From positions 35,842,105 to 35,906,104 of the forward strand of contig NW_019211457.1 in the NCBI RefSeq assembly GCF_002443255.2: a DNA stretch of 64,000 bases. The letters run 5' to 3'. This document shows, piece by piece, positions 37,711 to 52,044 of the stretch (within the stretch, counting starts at the first letter, position 1; each line of letters opens with the position of its first letter). This stretch comes from Varroa destructor. Taxonomy: Eukaryota > Arthropoda > Arachnida > Mesostigmata > Varroidae. The translations under genes were made by a program, and so were the position numbers. Under the pieces are notes generated by a model that worked only from the letters and a program-made list of their open reading frames with translations, ran no database searches and was not told where the DNA came from.

Positions 37711-40700
37711 TATAGCTATTCATTATTTCTACGAAAACTTTATTATCTACGCGTTGTTGGAATGAACGGGCCAACGTACATTTGATGGTGTAGAGTATAT
37801 TGATATGAACAAGCATTAGAAAAATTATCATATTTGTAATAAGACTTGAGTTTAAAGAACAACTAAACTTATTTGTGTTAGTAACCGATGTACGATACTA
37901 TGTAAATTTAGATAAGGTCATGTCTTTAGTTGAACCTATAGGCTTAGTTAAATCCCTTTCGTTTGCATATTCATTGAACATCTCAAATCACTACTCCTTC
38001 CACATACCTGCATTCAACTTATTTCGAAAATCGCAGCTACACGTTTCCAAAGAATGAACAGTAAAAATGCCTAAATTCAGCGCGTAATCAAACGAAAGCC
38101 ATGTTCAAACCCGTAAAGAAGTAGTGACCAAATGTGGCACAGGCATATACGCCCCCGTGATAGCTTAGTGTGTAACGTACCTTTTTGCTTGCTAATCTTA
38201 ATGACACATTGTAGTCTAGGTTTGAATCTGGGCATAGACAGACGGTTCGTGTCATGCTGGGAGTCAGCCAACCGTCTGATGAAACGCCCAACGAGTAAAG
38301 TTCGAAATATATACACCTTCTTGTATCGATGTCCTAAAACAGTATATTAGGGTTATGCACTTGAAAACCACCATCGGAATAGTTACTGAAAATGCTAGAT
38401 TGCTTTTATAGTGGTGAAATAATTTTAAAAACGTTCCAATGTGTGCCGTGTACACTGTAAATGACAAAGCAAAAAATTAAAATATTCCTTAAAATTGTGC
38501 TGTGTATCCCTAAGTATGTATAATCATTAACTAAACATATCTAGATCTAATTATAGACTAGTCTGAACGGAACTGGACGTAAATGTCTGAAGCTTCCTGT
38601 TAGTTCCCAATCTCGTGAATTTCAATAATGGCAGAACTAGTGATAGACACCCTGATGAATTAATTAACACTGGATAAATACGCCCAGTTTTATTTAGTTA
38701 CTTATAGCAAAAGCGGGAGATATTAAAAGACAACGGCTGCAAGGTAAAGGCACCTCGTCTGGTGCTCGCATGAAGCGGGCTGATACGTGTCCATACGTAT
38801 TTCTCGATAGCCATGCACCGCAATCGGCTTTTACGGAGCGAGACATGCTCCCTTGAGTTTTACGCTACGCCCTAAATATTAAAAAACCATCTATTAAGTA
38901 TATCATCAACCCGTTTCACCTGACCGACGTTACTGGGAGAGATGTCCTAATCCCACGGCCACTGTCTCTTCACATCCGGCGCTTTGCCAAACGTCATAAC
39001 GTAGCATTGTAAGAATCATAGCCACGGTATTAGAGTGATCCTGTCGTATGTGTAGGACAGTTGAATCCGCTCTTTATTGCCATAATTTGCATTTCTCCTG
39101 TTACTTGTGAAACAATGTGAAACAAGGACCCTACTTGTTCCGACATTCGTGGCCTGCCCTATATATACATGTATATATATATTTATATACATTAAGGCTA
39201 GTGTATGTATTTGCTAATAACAGATTATTTTCAACCAATTCGTTGTGTATTAGCAAAAGTAGGATATTATTTGTCCATCGAAAGTTTAAAAATTTCGCCA
39301 AATATCCGAATCAATTGGGTCGGAAATTGCAGGAAGTATGAAGCATGCGCTCCGAAAGCAACCACTGAATAAAGATCGCTTTTAAAGGTAGGTAAAGCGA
39401 TAACCAGCGAACAAAGCACAATACTCGAACGACTATGTACATATATAGGTGCAAGTGTTTGTAGATCAAGGTAGAGCAACAAACGGGGGTCGTACCCAGG
39501 CCGTGACCTACGCGTCTGCTCACACCGGTGTCAACAACAAAGCGATGCAGCTCCTCGTTAGAGTCCTGGTATCCTCTAGATATCCGGTGGTTCAGTTGCC
39601 CAATGAATACACATTAAACATTACCACTTGGGTAATTGCAAAATGCACATTCGTTCAATTAGCTTAAATAAAGAGTGAATTTTCTGCTCACGGCTTGCTT
39701 CCTAGTCCAGATAATGTATGAACGTTACTTTCGTACTCAGCATTACTACGGACTATGAGTAGGAATGTAAATGTTTATTGGCAAGCAAGTAAGAAGTTTT
39801 CTAGCGGCTTCTGCGGCTTTGATGCGCGTCGTGTGAGAAATCTCAAAATGAGCTTGTCCATAGTCGCTGGCTACAGCTAACGTTAGAAGAGATATACTTA
39901 ATTCGGGGCTTCCTCCTTCGCGCAGGAGCGAATCGGGAAGCGGTAATAAACGTGCTACTATCTCAGGTCTGTACGGGCACATGGTCTTGAGCAGGAGCGA
40001 AGCAAAAGAGTCTCGATTCATTCGCCCCGGTTCCGCATGGCAAACGAGACTGTAGAGGTAACTAGTACGCGTCTCCTATACAAGGTTTTGGCACAGATAG
40101 ACAAAAAATCAGACGAAGAGAGCTCAGAGACGCTCACTCAAGGAGGTAATACATTCAAGTTATGTGTACCACGTATTTCATGAATAAATAATAATTCTTT
40201 AGACCATGTAATACACGCTTCCTCTCGTCTAGATCATAGTGTAATAATATCTATGAGCTTTGACAAAAAGTTCGCCGGGATGCTGGGTGATAGCTGCAAC
40301 CACATTTGAGTTAGGCTAAACATCTTAGTAATACGTAATAAGATATACTCGGATATGCTACATGTAGGATAAACAAGTAATCTATGATGTGCCCGCGATC
40401 TTAAACATCACATTACAATGGTATACATCTATTTAAAAAATAATCGTACTATTTTTAGATAAACAACGTGCATTGGATTGAGCTATGAAAATAGTCTCTA
40501 TTAAGCTTAAAGTTAGCGTGGATAACTTGAGGATTAACATCCGACAAGACGTGCCCACCTAGCACAGTACAAATATCATTACAGATTTTTCGACTGAAGT
40601 GAACGCGACCATTTTTTTGGAACGAAAATTTCACCGTGCTATTTTTTTCGAATGACGAAGATAGAATATATTTAATGGCAGTACATTTGTTGTTTGCAAA

Positions 40701-41220
40701 GCTGAAATTTCGAATCTGTCGCACAGGGTTAGCGATACGGCCGTTGATTTCATGTTTGTAACTAGATCTCAACTTGATGACCGCGAAGCCGGCATTACCT
40801 GGCAGAAACGCACTGAAAAATTCCCCAGATGCAAGTCTACTTCATAGCTACATAATATGAAAGCACTTATGTGATCTAATTTTATAGGAAAGTATTCATC
40901 AAATACTACGATTGTTTCAATTGTACCTAGATCTTTCATTATATTCATCAATATAAATGTGCACTTCGTCATATTACCAGCACGAAGGCGTTCTATTTAA
41001 AGCACATTGTACTGAATAGACCGTATTTAGAGGCACCATCTTCATGATCTTCACCATCTCGAGACAAATAGCGATATGTTTGGCCTCTTAAATTCATGCA
41101 TTGAGATACGGTTCCGATAAATGGGCTTCTAAAGAAAATGATTCGGTCATTGATAATATATGTGACTGATCATTCGCTACAGATTTGATAGTTAAACAAA
41201 ATATCGATGGCAAAGACTGT
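37711..41220. other. AT-rich non-coding stretch
   Basis: Short frames only. A minus-strand frame at 39746-40021 (91 codons, open upstream to about 108) has a protein-like composition but no known motif or clear splice sites. A tRNA-like segment lies at 38151-38280. Confidence 0.5.
38151..38280 (+). repeat. tRNA-like segment, possible old SINE head
   Basis: TAGCTTAGTGTG at 38161 fits an RNA polymerase III A box and GGTTTGAATCT at 38219-38229 fits a B box. They are 58 bases apart, whereas a normal tRNA has about 44. The T loop TTTGAAT is flanked by a stem with one mismatch and two wobble pairs, and the acceptor arms do not pair. So it is not a working tRNA. A perfect 9-base inverted repeat (CAGACGGTT at 38239, AACCGTCTG at 38270) follows at once. 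A decayed tRNA-derived SINE would explain these features, and chance is the alternative. Confidence 0.25.
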
Positions 41221-42180
41221 TGTCGGGGATATTTCCAAAGACTGACATATCTGCTACAGCGAGAACGAATTTGTTTACCCGTCGCGAAAGATGACGTTCG
41301 CGAGCTCTTTCAGCGATTTGATGAGTAAGCGACAAGCACTACATATATGGCTGGAGACAATATGTTGTTGTTGTTGTTCGGAAAACACGATTCGGTTGTA
41401 AATGGGGAAGTAAAGATGAAAAAAACTCGTCTTGCGATTGCGGTGACATTCAGCTGCGGTCACACAGAACGCCTTGAAGCGAGCGCCATGTTGTACCGTG
41501 ATTGCTCTGACAGCGTTAGACATCATTAACGAATCGATAGAGCTGTTAGGTGAGTGAGTGACGACTGCCTTCAGCACATTCAGTGGTCAAATGGCTTTTA
41601 AAGTCGTTATGTGTAGCGGCAAGAGAGTTATCGTTGTCGGTGCCATCGTAATAGATCAACTATAGTGACCTCAAAGACGCCGTTGTGGTTCGAGTCGTTA
41701 AAGGTGCACTACGTCTACCGGGTAGAGCTTAGATCAATTTCGTCAGAGTGCGAGCAATTTTTTCTCCACGCGTATATCGGTGGTTAACCACGATCGTGTC
41801 TAGAGATAAAACTACCGCCATTCATCAGTGGCAGTATGCATAGGTCGCCCAGTACTCGCTGACTGGCTTAATATTCAAAATGACTTGGACGATATACGCC
41901 ATTTCTACTTAAATATAGATATTATATGGAAAGATAAACAACACATAGAAATCATCGATCAGTGTACAATCTAGCAATTTCCTGCTGGAAAAAAACGTAG
42001 GCCCTCCTAAAAAGGTTATACAAATCGCTATTTGTAACTGTTATTGAGATCATGTAGAAAGGCGATCTCTGAGCCCGAACCGAAGTGCGATGATGGATGC
42101 GTTTGAATCAGGTGACTGAGCAGTGGCACCGATGGCAGTCGGATGGTAGTAAAAGGAGAATCAGTCAGGTAGAAAGAAAG
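41221..42180. other. GC-richer patch of unknown role
   Basis: Moderately raised GC and CpG. A 100-codon minus frame at 41275-41577 overlaps a 60-codon plus frame and runs through a GTT/CAA repeat that gives a short Gln run. No domain is recognised. Confidence 0.25.
41364..41378. repeat. (GTT)5 trinucleotide microsatellite
   Basis: Five GTT units. On the minus strand they would read as a short Gln run inside an unsupported frame. Confidence 0.9.
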
Positions 42181-45100
42181 ATAGCAGGTCATTCAGATTG
42201 TACGACTTGAATCGAGGCATTACCAATAATGTTAGGAAACTCAGCTGGAGTGTGCGTTTCCATTCAGAAAAGTCGGAAACAGTGGGCGAAAAGCGAACAT
42301 AACAATCGCTTATGAGCCATTCATAGAAACTCCTTTTACAAAGTATTCCTATTGCCCGGGACGTCAAGGCATACGCCTTTAACATTACGGACCTTGCCAT
42401 TCCGAGAAAGAAGGTATCAATAGCAAGTCGTCAATCTTCAGTAGGATGTGAATAGGAATAACTTTACACCCAGCTACCGAAATAGCAGTTTCTTCTTTAA
42501 AAGGCAATGCAAAGGGCGATAAAAGTCTGCGTGTTTACCCTAGAAACAACACAGGAATTACCTGCAGAGTCTAAAATGGCATCAAAAATTCAGGTTATTA
42601 AAAATCCATGTTTACTTTACAACGGTTCAGCGTGATATTCGTATACATTAGCACCGAGTTTGTACCATCAGTTTACCCGCTCGTCATCACTACTTCTAGG
42701 TAATCGAGAAGCCTAGTAAGATCTTAACTTAAACCCATGCTACGAATTTTAGGAGATTTTTCTAGCATGTTTTAGAAAAACGAGTCAACATTTTTTGAAA
42801 AATAGCTAAAGTCGTGTGCCCCTATTATTCTTTTGAGGTATTCAGTGGTTAATTTTATCATATTTGAGTCCTCTAACTGCAATGTTAAGCGCACTTACCC
42901 CATGCCTACAGCTCTTCTGAACCGTTCCTTCTTTTCCTTTGTCCTTATGCATTCTACATGATCCTATTTATGAACAGGATCAGGCTAGATACCGATGTCC
43001 GATGTTCGAGGAAGGAAGACCGTGCACGTGGTCTACCGTTGTTAATATACTGTTTTGCGCTGTCTTCTAGCGCTGCAATTATAGGGCTTCGATGTTATAT
43101 GCCCGTCACTCCGTCAACGCTTTTGCCTTGTTCTTTCGCTGCCTTCGTGGGGTATCATGTCATGTTATGAATAAAGCAAAGTCTCCGACCGGGCGAACTA
43201 GATGCGTAGGTACGTACACCGTATTATGAACATAAGGCGTGTGAAAAGGCGCTGCGAAGAGGACGGTGTCTCGCTAAGTCAGCAAAGCTTGTGACACATC
43301 ACGCGGTGTCGTGCTAGGAACAGGGAACCCACGGCGTCTTTCGTACTATTGCTTTCTTCTAGCACGCTCTTGCTATCGCTCTTTTTCGTCTCACTGTTCT
43401 ATCTCCTGTCTCCCGGTTTCTTTCGAAGAAAAAGAAAAGACAGAAACGCACAACAAGTTTATTGTGCTGCTTGTGTCGCCCATTCGTGTCACGATGACGA
43501 CGCGCTCTGGCCATCATAGAGGGCCTGTGCCCAGCATAGCGCTCCATGTCTTGTTTAAGGCCACGCCTGGTATTTTCCGACCGATGTTTCCTTCTTACGC
43601 CGTATTCTCCGAAGGGGTGCATTATGTTTCATGTTGACACATTACATGAAATGCAGATCTCAACAGATTTATTCTCGCTAAAGTCTCCGGTCAGCGATAT
43701 GGCCAGCATGTGTGTAAACTAGGCGATTCAGCCACAGATAAGCGCGATAGTCCTTCTGCTTTAGACTCGTATTTGCTCTCGAAAAGCGATCATTAGTCAC
43801 TAGGTTTGAAAGGGATTTAAGTTTACAAGTATAGCTGGCGCTTTCTCTTAAAGTCAGGCGCCTTGTAGGGATAACCTTCTTCAACTGGCAAGAACAGGGA
43901 TACTATGCTTTACATATAGCATACAAATAATGCATTCCACATTAATACGAGACTCAAAAGTCCAAATTACTTAAAAACTACATAGTAATCTCTTTATGGA
44001 ATGTGCAACACCAAAAATCATTCGGAGGATTTATAAGAGAAAGCTTACTTTTTTTTCTAAATGGCTATCGCGCTGAATCAAAGCTTAGGTTTAATATTCC
44101 TTTTTTTTACGTTTACGTTTTACGTTACTAAATTTATTCATTTTTTACAGCCAAAATTTGAGAATGGTTAGGGCAGACTCTCGGCGTTGAGTCACCCTAA
44201 GGCATTTGCTTCACAAAAAAAAAAAGTCTCCCAAGCCTGAAATGATAAACTCACAAACAATAAGCTGCGAACTGGCTTCAGTTCCGCCTCATGCTGGTCG
44301 GAAACGTTTCTGGCTTGTCGGGGTTAAGTAACATTTCCATTGCTTCGTCCGATCTAATATACAACTACCTCTGTCCAGCCATTCGAATTGGCTGCAATTG
44401 ATGGCCGTGCATATGGTATCTACTGTGATGATGTACGTACCTATATGTATGAATGTTACGACGAGATTAATAATGATAATTGTACGTTTAATTAACTTAT
44501 TTCATAGTACTCCAGGCTTCTTTCTTTGCTTAGTAAAGAAACAAGTCTTCGAAATGAAAAAGGTTATTGTTGTCATCATCACCATTGGCTGTTCGTACAG
44601 CCGTCGAAAAGCGTTAGCATTAGGGATAGTAGGTGATAATGATGAATGCAAGCGAACAGGAGCTATTTAAATTCAGTTACCGGAGCTCCTCTGCCTACTG
44701 CTGACAATAGGACAATTTCGAATTGCTGAGAAAAACGTACATTTACGTCTTCGAAGTGGACCTTCTATTACGCTCAGAAAGCTGTAGGTGCTGGGAACAA
44801 ATACACAAACGAATGCTAACGAGTACTTTCGCTACAGCTACCGTACGCTAACACATAAGTAGTATAGTAGTAGTATAGTAAGTATAGCTTAATCAGCCAG
44901 TAGATAAATATCTTAACAAAGTTGGATTCGGTTTTCGATTACAGGCGAGTATATTGCTGGCACGTCCTGGCGCACCATATGGGAGGTGTGAAGAAAATCT
45001 GCCGATGCGCGCATAACGGATACATAAAAGCCTTCGCTAAGTAACTGTTTCACCTGACTTTCATAAAACGTTTTGGTCTTTACTTATTTGTTAGTCATCT

Positions 45101-48100
45101 AGCGAAACATCCACAGCGAACAGCGACAGCGGATGCGTCCATGGCATATTGGAAAACCGACATCGAACACCTTCTATAGCTTCATGCTATATATTGGACC
45201 TGATAAATCCAATGATGTCCAATAGCAAAACCATTTTAAAACACTGCTATGGGGTGCATCGTCACCACGCAAAAAAAATCATGCGCCGTAAGGCGTGGTT
45301 ACGTGGAGGGCGGAACTGTTTCGAAAGCTAGGATACAAGCATCAGCGTTCTAAAAAGTTAATAAGTCTTTATGTCTTTGAGAAATTGAATACCGTGTTCG
45401 GGAAGCAGTCTGAAGCTTCCGAAGGTGGATATTAACTAAAAACAAAAGCGATGATTGCAATTATGGCTCTTGAAAAACTCAAGCCATTTAAACCGGATAC
45501 TATTCTGCTGTTATTCGTGTGCTTAGAGCATGTGATTAATTTCAAATAAACATACAATAGTACTAACTAGCCAATACAAAAACTACAATACGGTTTGATT
45601 GTTCGCAGTGTCCAAGTAACTTATGTTGCATTGAATCCTCAGCCCTTGTTCTCAACGTTTGAGCTTTGCTGACGTGCCAAAAATGAATCTATTGGTCTTT
45701 AAGCGAAGCTTCTTCTAGCTCTATTTTTTAAGATGTGACGATGCCCAGGGGGTACTGAATTGGCAGACACTCATGTGAGCTTCGTTAGTTACCATTAGCC
45801 TACATCATAATCGAGAATTTTCGAAATCGTCTTCTAATAACGACGCAGGATAAAATACCACTTGCAGCCCCTTATCTGTGACCGTAAAGGAAGCCGAATA
45901 TAGGTATGCGGACGAGTGCGAACTTGTCATGGATCTTTTACAACAATGAACAGTCAATTCATGGTCGACACATATTGAAACATTTCATTATTTGATACGT
46001 TCGTATATACTGTATTGGAGATTAAGGGATTCATAGAAGACAGCAAATGTCGATTGAGAACGCATAGATATAAAGTAGTGCTTTATAAAATGGTAAAAAG
46101 TTGTGAAGCAACTGGAAGGTATGACCTTTCGTATAACAGCCACATGACGAATAGGATCGGCCATCAATACAACGGGAGACACGAGGATTAGGGTTGCAGA
46201 TAGCGGCGGTTCCATGCTTCGTGCAAAGAACAGCTATTAGCGGCCTACTCGACTGCATAGCCTAGATGCGTAGGCCACTTTTTCTGCCTTTTATGTGTTC
46301 GCTACAGTCTACTGATGAGGCTCTGTGGGAGGAGCAGAAGCAGTAGCAGGCCTATCTGTTGAAAAGCTAATTCTGGTCAGCCGGGTCGTATCGTTGCGAT
46401 GCCCGCCTATGTACGATGGCTCCAGTTCTGGTAGGCTTTCATCGCTACCAGGGAAGTTCCTGATCTCTTCTTACGTCCTTACCGCGTTACGGGCTTTCAG
46501 GTTCCGGTTGCCATCCGCTTCCCTTCGACAAGGTGTCCCCGCCTTTGTCCTCGTAGTTGTTGAAATGGTAAATGACTATTTTAAAAGTGACTATGTAATA
46601 TGGCCTGACTGAATGAGATATTCTGCTCTAGACAATTAGGAAAATGTGGCCTCCCAAATCGAACTATGAAGTAGAGTGGAAATATCTTTTGAGTGGGAAT
46701 ACAGCTTCACATAGACTTGTAACATTTCTATAAGCCATGACTTCTTTAATATTAATCATATGCCATTAGTGACAGAGAACCAAATCATTATGTATATTGT
46801 AAAAAACTAATTTAGAACGAAACATCAAGTCCGATGACTGCATAAAGCACCTTTTTTTTGAGGAACACACTCACTATCTGGAGCAGCATCTCTGCACTAA
46901 AAATTTGCCTAAAACCTTTTGACACAAAGGACTATCGTTAGAATGTGTATTTCGTGCTAAAAAGGCTAAAAGGCCTCAAGCTAAACCTTATTACTATGTA
47001 GAACGAGCAAGATAACTTGAATCGCCTTTCAGAGATTAGGCCAAAATAATAAATAATGGGACCGGCCAATGAATCGAATGCTGTAACACATTTGGAGAAC
47101 AGCGACGAGAGATCGATGATCTTGGTTATGATAAAGGGGTAAAGAGAAGACCGAGAACGTTACAAAAGAGTCAGTTTTAATCCCTCATAAGATTTATTGA
47201 CCTACCCAGTCATCTAACGCCCAGTTCTCTCATACAACATCACTGGCATCACAATTTAGAGAAATTTAAAGAAATATTTAAAGGGGACCCTCCAGTATAT
47301 AACGTACATTGTTGTCAAAGCAAGAATAATGCTGAGCTTTGGGGTTTGTTTCCATAGCGTCGTGTACGGTCTAACTATTGTTGCCCCTCAAATAAAACGA
47401 CAGTTAAAATATAAATATTCTTTAGTAGAGTTTATTTCTTGTATAGGTTCCTTGAACCTTGCAAAAAAGCCTAGGCGGGCTTTCTATCTTTGTTAGTAAG
47501 CGTCTCTGGATTTTTATCTGTGAAAATGGTGAACCTTAAAGGTAAAGTTTGCTTAAATTGCTAACTATTAAGGTAAATTTTTCCTCAGTTGGTTATCGGA
47601 ACTGGTGGAAATCTTTTCTATTTTGTAAGGAATTTTATCCGAATTTAAGATCGACATTGATAAGACCTCGCTTCTGGTTTCGGGGATTTCTATATTAAGC
47701 CAAGCAAGCTCGACTGGTTTTCACACTTCTATGTGACACGACAAAAGTGTGACATAAATCTTTTTAAGGGGCGCAGCTGGTCGACGTAATGTTCAAATTA
47801 GTTTTCTAAGTCTCATTGCCGCATGTCGCCTGTAAGTCGATGATATTGTATTTGATAAAAAAAAAAACACCTTAAATTGCCATCGTTATAGATGAAGGCG
47901 ATCATCGAAGCTGAAAATGAATCAATTGAAAATACAACTATGAAGTCGTAATGGTGCTGTCGTCCTCGTTACGTCCATCGTTTAACTGAAATAACTAAGT
48001 ACGGTACGGTAATAAGCACTAGCCATCAGGGAAAATACCATGACGCGTTGAAATACCTGGCATATGTGTTCAATGCATTGCTTCAGAGTCTGCAAAGTTC

Positions 48101-49560
48101 TTTTACTTCGCAGCTGAAATGATTGCGTATTTGGTCTTCTAAATACTACCATCCGCATTATGGAGGCGTTGAGCTTAATGGAATTACACATGGAGTCGTA
48201 TGCTGTGCGGGTCTTATAGACGCGTGCGGTATATATGCAAGCTTCTAAACCTTCTTGCTTTATTTGAATCCGGGAACGATTTATTGCTAATGGTGAGACA
48301 GATAGCAAAAGAAAGCGGTAACATTAGCTGTTGTCTTAGCTCTTGCTACAGATGAAAATTCTGACTCCTATCATGTTTCCTATTCGAAAACATCTCCTGG
48401 GTTTTCGAATATTGCGAGGGGTACAGACAAACCAATGTAATTTACCCCTCCAAACATTCCCGTATGAGTGAAGAATGCTAAGGAACTTCCTCGCATACCG
48501 AGACGCTCTTTTCCTTCTTCAGAAATAGCAATACCTTTTGCAGCTACCTTATGAAGTTGTTTTGGTACAACGAATAGACGAACTCGATTCGCTAGAGATA
48601 AACGCATTTGGCCTTAGAGAGCGTACACTGAAATATACGTTTAGATCAGAAACGTGGAGGAGGGCTAACAGAAGCGTAGGACGGTCAAACTGGTGGCAAG
48701 TGAACGTCTTTCGGGCGCGTCATCGAGCATTAAGCAGATCGAAGAAAAACTGAACAATAGGCTCAATTTTCCTGTTTCACTGAATCATCTTTAGCAGCGC
48801 AGTGACTCATTGAAAGTGTATACATCTTCTGCACCTTTACGTAGTGTTCACAATGAGAGCGAACTCCAGAGCGTATTCGGCTTACATTGCCAACTATATT
48901 TTGTCCGAAATAGCACAATAAACGTTTCCATTCCATGCTGCAACCCTCGCACTCTTATTCTACATTTCTCTGCAGACTTTTGAGGGAGCGTTTTGCTCCT
49001 CCAGTCTATTGACGGGTAATGTTCAGAATGATATAATATTACGTTCACTTCGTTCGGGTATACATAAACCTAGATTTTTTGAGATGTTATTTTGAAGACC
49101 AAAGTACTGGGTGAATGTTCTTTTGCCAGTTCCCTATTCCCTCAGCTATCAGATAGGGTGCCTAATATCATATGATAAAATTTAGTGATAAAGGCCTCAA
49201 GGTCTCCACCATAGCGAGGACAGGCTTTTTTTTATTCTTGTCTAGGAACAACAATCGTTAAAGGCCCGGGGTGAGATTGAAGCTCAGCAGGGTCCTTTAC
49301 AGAAAAATGAATCTAGCAGTTTAATGGCCTCTTAAATTTTGCTAATCTTTTTTGTAAAAGAACGAAGGAATAGAATCTCGTTTCGCACTGCAATCTTAGT
49401 GGACTCTTCGTTCTGGTGTGTCCATCTTTGTCTACTACGCACGGTACGGATGGTTCAAACGGGGCTCGTAACAAAATGGCACTTTTATTTGCTACTTTTC
49501 GGTGGGGAGACGCTGTATCTGCTCAACCCGTCGCTTCTAAGCTGGATTTTTCGGTGGTAG
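42181..49560. other. Mostly AT-rich non-coding stretch
   Basis: A GC-richer stretch at about 42,900-43,670 has overlapping frames of 108 (plus) and 87 (minus, Arg-rich) codons that exclude each other. Elsewhere frames are short. A 75-codon minus frame at 48380-48607 has a protein-like composition, and a donor-like G/GTAAAT lies inside it, but the acceptor-like site upstream brings an in-frame stop. Nothing is recognisable. Confidence 0.5.
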
Positions 49561-51430
49561 CGAGGAAGTAGTCTGTGCTGCCCCCGTTGCCTTCACTTCC
49601 CCTTCCAACAGCGCGCGGAACAGAAGGAGAACTAGAAGCTACTTAGACGACTGACCTGCGCAGATTTAAAGGACCGTCAAGTGGCAGGGGAACACGCAAC
49701 ATCATGCAAATTAAATTAAGGCTATCGCTGCCGTCCGTTCGCTCAAGGTCCCCCCACTCTAAGGTCAAGTACTAACTCGTGTGACCGCAATCCCTGAGGC
49801 CCGGACGACACACATGACTTAACGTCGGTCTCAGGTTGATTATGTAATTCGTTTAGTATGAAATTTTAGTAAGTGTAAATTAGATCGCATCGGGCTAATT
49901 ATTGGATTTGTTATGATTTCGTAGGATACGCTTTATGTAATACTGCCAGTTACCTTAAAACGTGCCTACCTACATAGTACATTAGCATTTTCTTACACTC
50001 CGGTATTGCCTTTTCTAATAAAAGTGTTAAGGAAAACTGCCAGCCCTGAAAACGCATTACGACCACCGCTCTAATGGCTTGTTTCCACCAACGTCCTGCG
50101 GACATACGAGCACTTTTCGTCCTTTGTCCTGAGTTTGATGTCCTTGTAAGCTACAATAGTTAGGCGCAGGGAGAGCAGGTAAAAGTGTGCTCACAGTTCT
50201 AAAAAGCATATGTAGCCATACAAGTGTCTATGTCCGTGTATATTTTAATTTTTTTTATTGTACAAATAAATCGCTTATATTTCAACCGGCACCAGTTCGA
50301 AGTTACCTGATTCCATTGTGTGGCGTGCATTACAAGCAGGAAGAGGCCGACGTAATACGTTAACAGATGCATTTAATACGTGTACTGTTATTCATGACTG
50401 AAAAGCAACCGGAAGTTTTGACGGCAATCCTCCAATTAGCATATTGAAACACGTAAAAGGAACAATACGTGCATCTATACACATAGGGCGTGTACCCCAC
50501 ATTTGCTTGTATTGTAAATGTACATTCACACGCGCGGTCGGCCGAATATTTACCATTCAAATTGTATTTGTACGTGCCTATGTACAAGAGCATGTTGGTG
50601 TACTAAACGTTTGAGAATACCTGCAACCTTTATTTAGAAATAAATCATTTTGAACTATAGAATGCAGTTATGATGCAACGAGGTCGTAGTGGCTTCCAGT
50701 AATATCGATTATGACATGCTTGTCGAACTTGTACTACCATACACTTGCAACAGTTTTAATTTCATTAGCAATACTAGCCCATATTCTTCAATATGAATCA
50801 AAATGAAATCATCTGAGTCAGGCCATTTGCGGAGTGTTCGTCCTAAGTCATATAATAGCCAGATTTATTAATTATAATACAATATTTCCTATTGTGATAC
50901 AAAAAAAAATACGTTCTGATCTTCTTACGGCCTGCTTTTGACCTTTTCATCGTGGTTAAGATATTTTAACGTCAGTATTTCTACGTCATAGAAAAACAAA
51001 TAAACATGTTATATAGGAAAAATGGACGAGTACTTGTTGAATCCGTACATATTTCCTGCCGTATATTTATGGATAGACACTTTATCATTATTTATTTTTA
51101 TTATTATTTTTGCTGTCACTCGGATTTTCATCCTCATGAGATTTTGAGTTTTCCTTTATCGTTTGCAAATGTATCAGGACTCCCCCTTTTTTCTAAGATC
51201 TATGCCTAACCTCCTTCTTTCAAGGCAATATGATTAGTAACGCTTTGTAACTGAACGCGCCTTTACTTAGTTGGGATCCTCCGCAAAAGATATAACATAG
51301 TTCATGACCTTATTGGAGCAACTGGCGATCCGATCGAACGAAAGTTTGAATAAAGACAGGCTAAACACCTCTAGTCACAGACGATTGTCCATGCACATTT
51401 TCGTCGTTCGACAAGAAAGCTGAATAATAA
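49561..51430. other. Spacer with a short GC-rich patch at its start
   Basis: About 49,560-49,860 is GC-rich with runs of C. After that the sequence is AT-rich. No supported frame. Confidence 0.5.
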
Positions 51431-51507
51431 TCCCATACATAGAAGACCATGACCATCACCAAGCATCATCACTTGAAAGATGTTGCTGCTATCTTGCTCA
51501 ATAGATA

Positions 51508-52044
51508 CTATTTATCTAGCTGTCCACAAGCAGCCAGAGAGTGGTCCTGGCAACCCAAAAACGTAATTTTAAGTCTTTTCATTATATCTGTTTCCGTTAT
51601 TCGAGAAATTTTTTGGTCGACCTCTGTTACCGACTTGCAGATTTGTATGAAGGAACAAGTGTGTACACTGAAGTGGGGTTTGGGATTACTCGTCATACAG
51701 ACTCGCTTCTTCACAAAGCCAAGTACGTTTTCCTGGCCATCGCCGCAACACTTGCATCTTGCGATGCACTGAACGCGCCGCTGAAAACATCGGACGAAAC
51801 TCCTATCGGAGTTGTCTTTCTTATGAGCCAACAGCACCACCAAAACTGGGAAGGATTGGCGGGGTAGATGATCTCTAGTCACTCCAACAAGTCCTGCCTC
51901 AGCCTTAAGAGCGGCAAAGTACGCCTTTGGTAAGCCGTGACAACCAGTTTTTTGGGCTTGCGGGGAGAAAATGCTATCTAATATGTGGATCTGCACACAC
52001 CCGCGGCCGCCGCCTGGTTCATCGTTATGCAGGTACAATTGCAT
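51508..52044 (-). other. Longest open frame (178 codons), unsupported
   Basis: An uninterrupted minus-strand frame from ATG. The product is Cys-containing and basic, with no signal peptide, membrane span or motif that I recognise. Two plus-strand frames of 107 and 108 codons overlap it, which suggests that the local base composition is simply poor in stops. By a rough estimate from base frequencies, a frame this long is uncommon but not excluded by chance in 64 kb. It is the best single candidate here for an unknown exon, at low confidence. Confidence 0.15.

Noticed and set aside
38108..38117. AACCCGTAAA, the first ten bases of miR-100
   Set aside because: The match ends after ten bases and no precursor hairpin is visible. 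Ten-base matches to some known microRNA are expected in 64 kb.
42045..42066. A 22-base word resembling the bantam microRNA (shares TGAGATCAT, GAAAG and GAT)
   Set aside because: Mature bantam is nearly invariant, and this word differs at several positions. It folds on itself (GAGATC at 42046 with GATCTC at 42064), and the upstream sequence does not pair with it to make a precursor hairpin.
43311..43637. A 108-codon plus frame and an overlapping Arg-rich 87-codon minus frame
   Set aside because: They exclude each other, and the Arg-rich content reflects a pyrimidine-rich and CG-rich patch on the plus strand rather than a protein.
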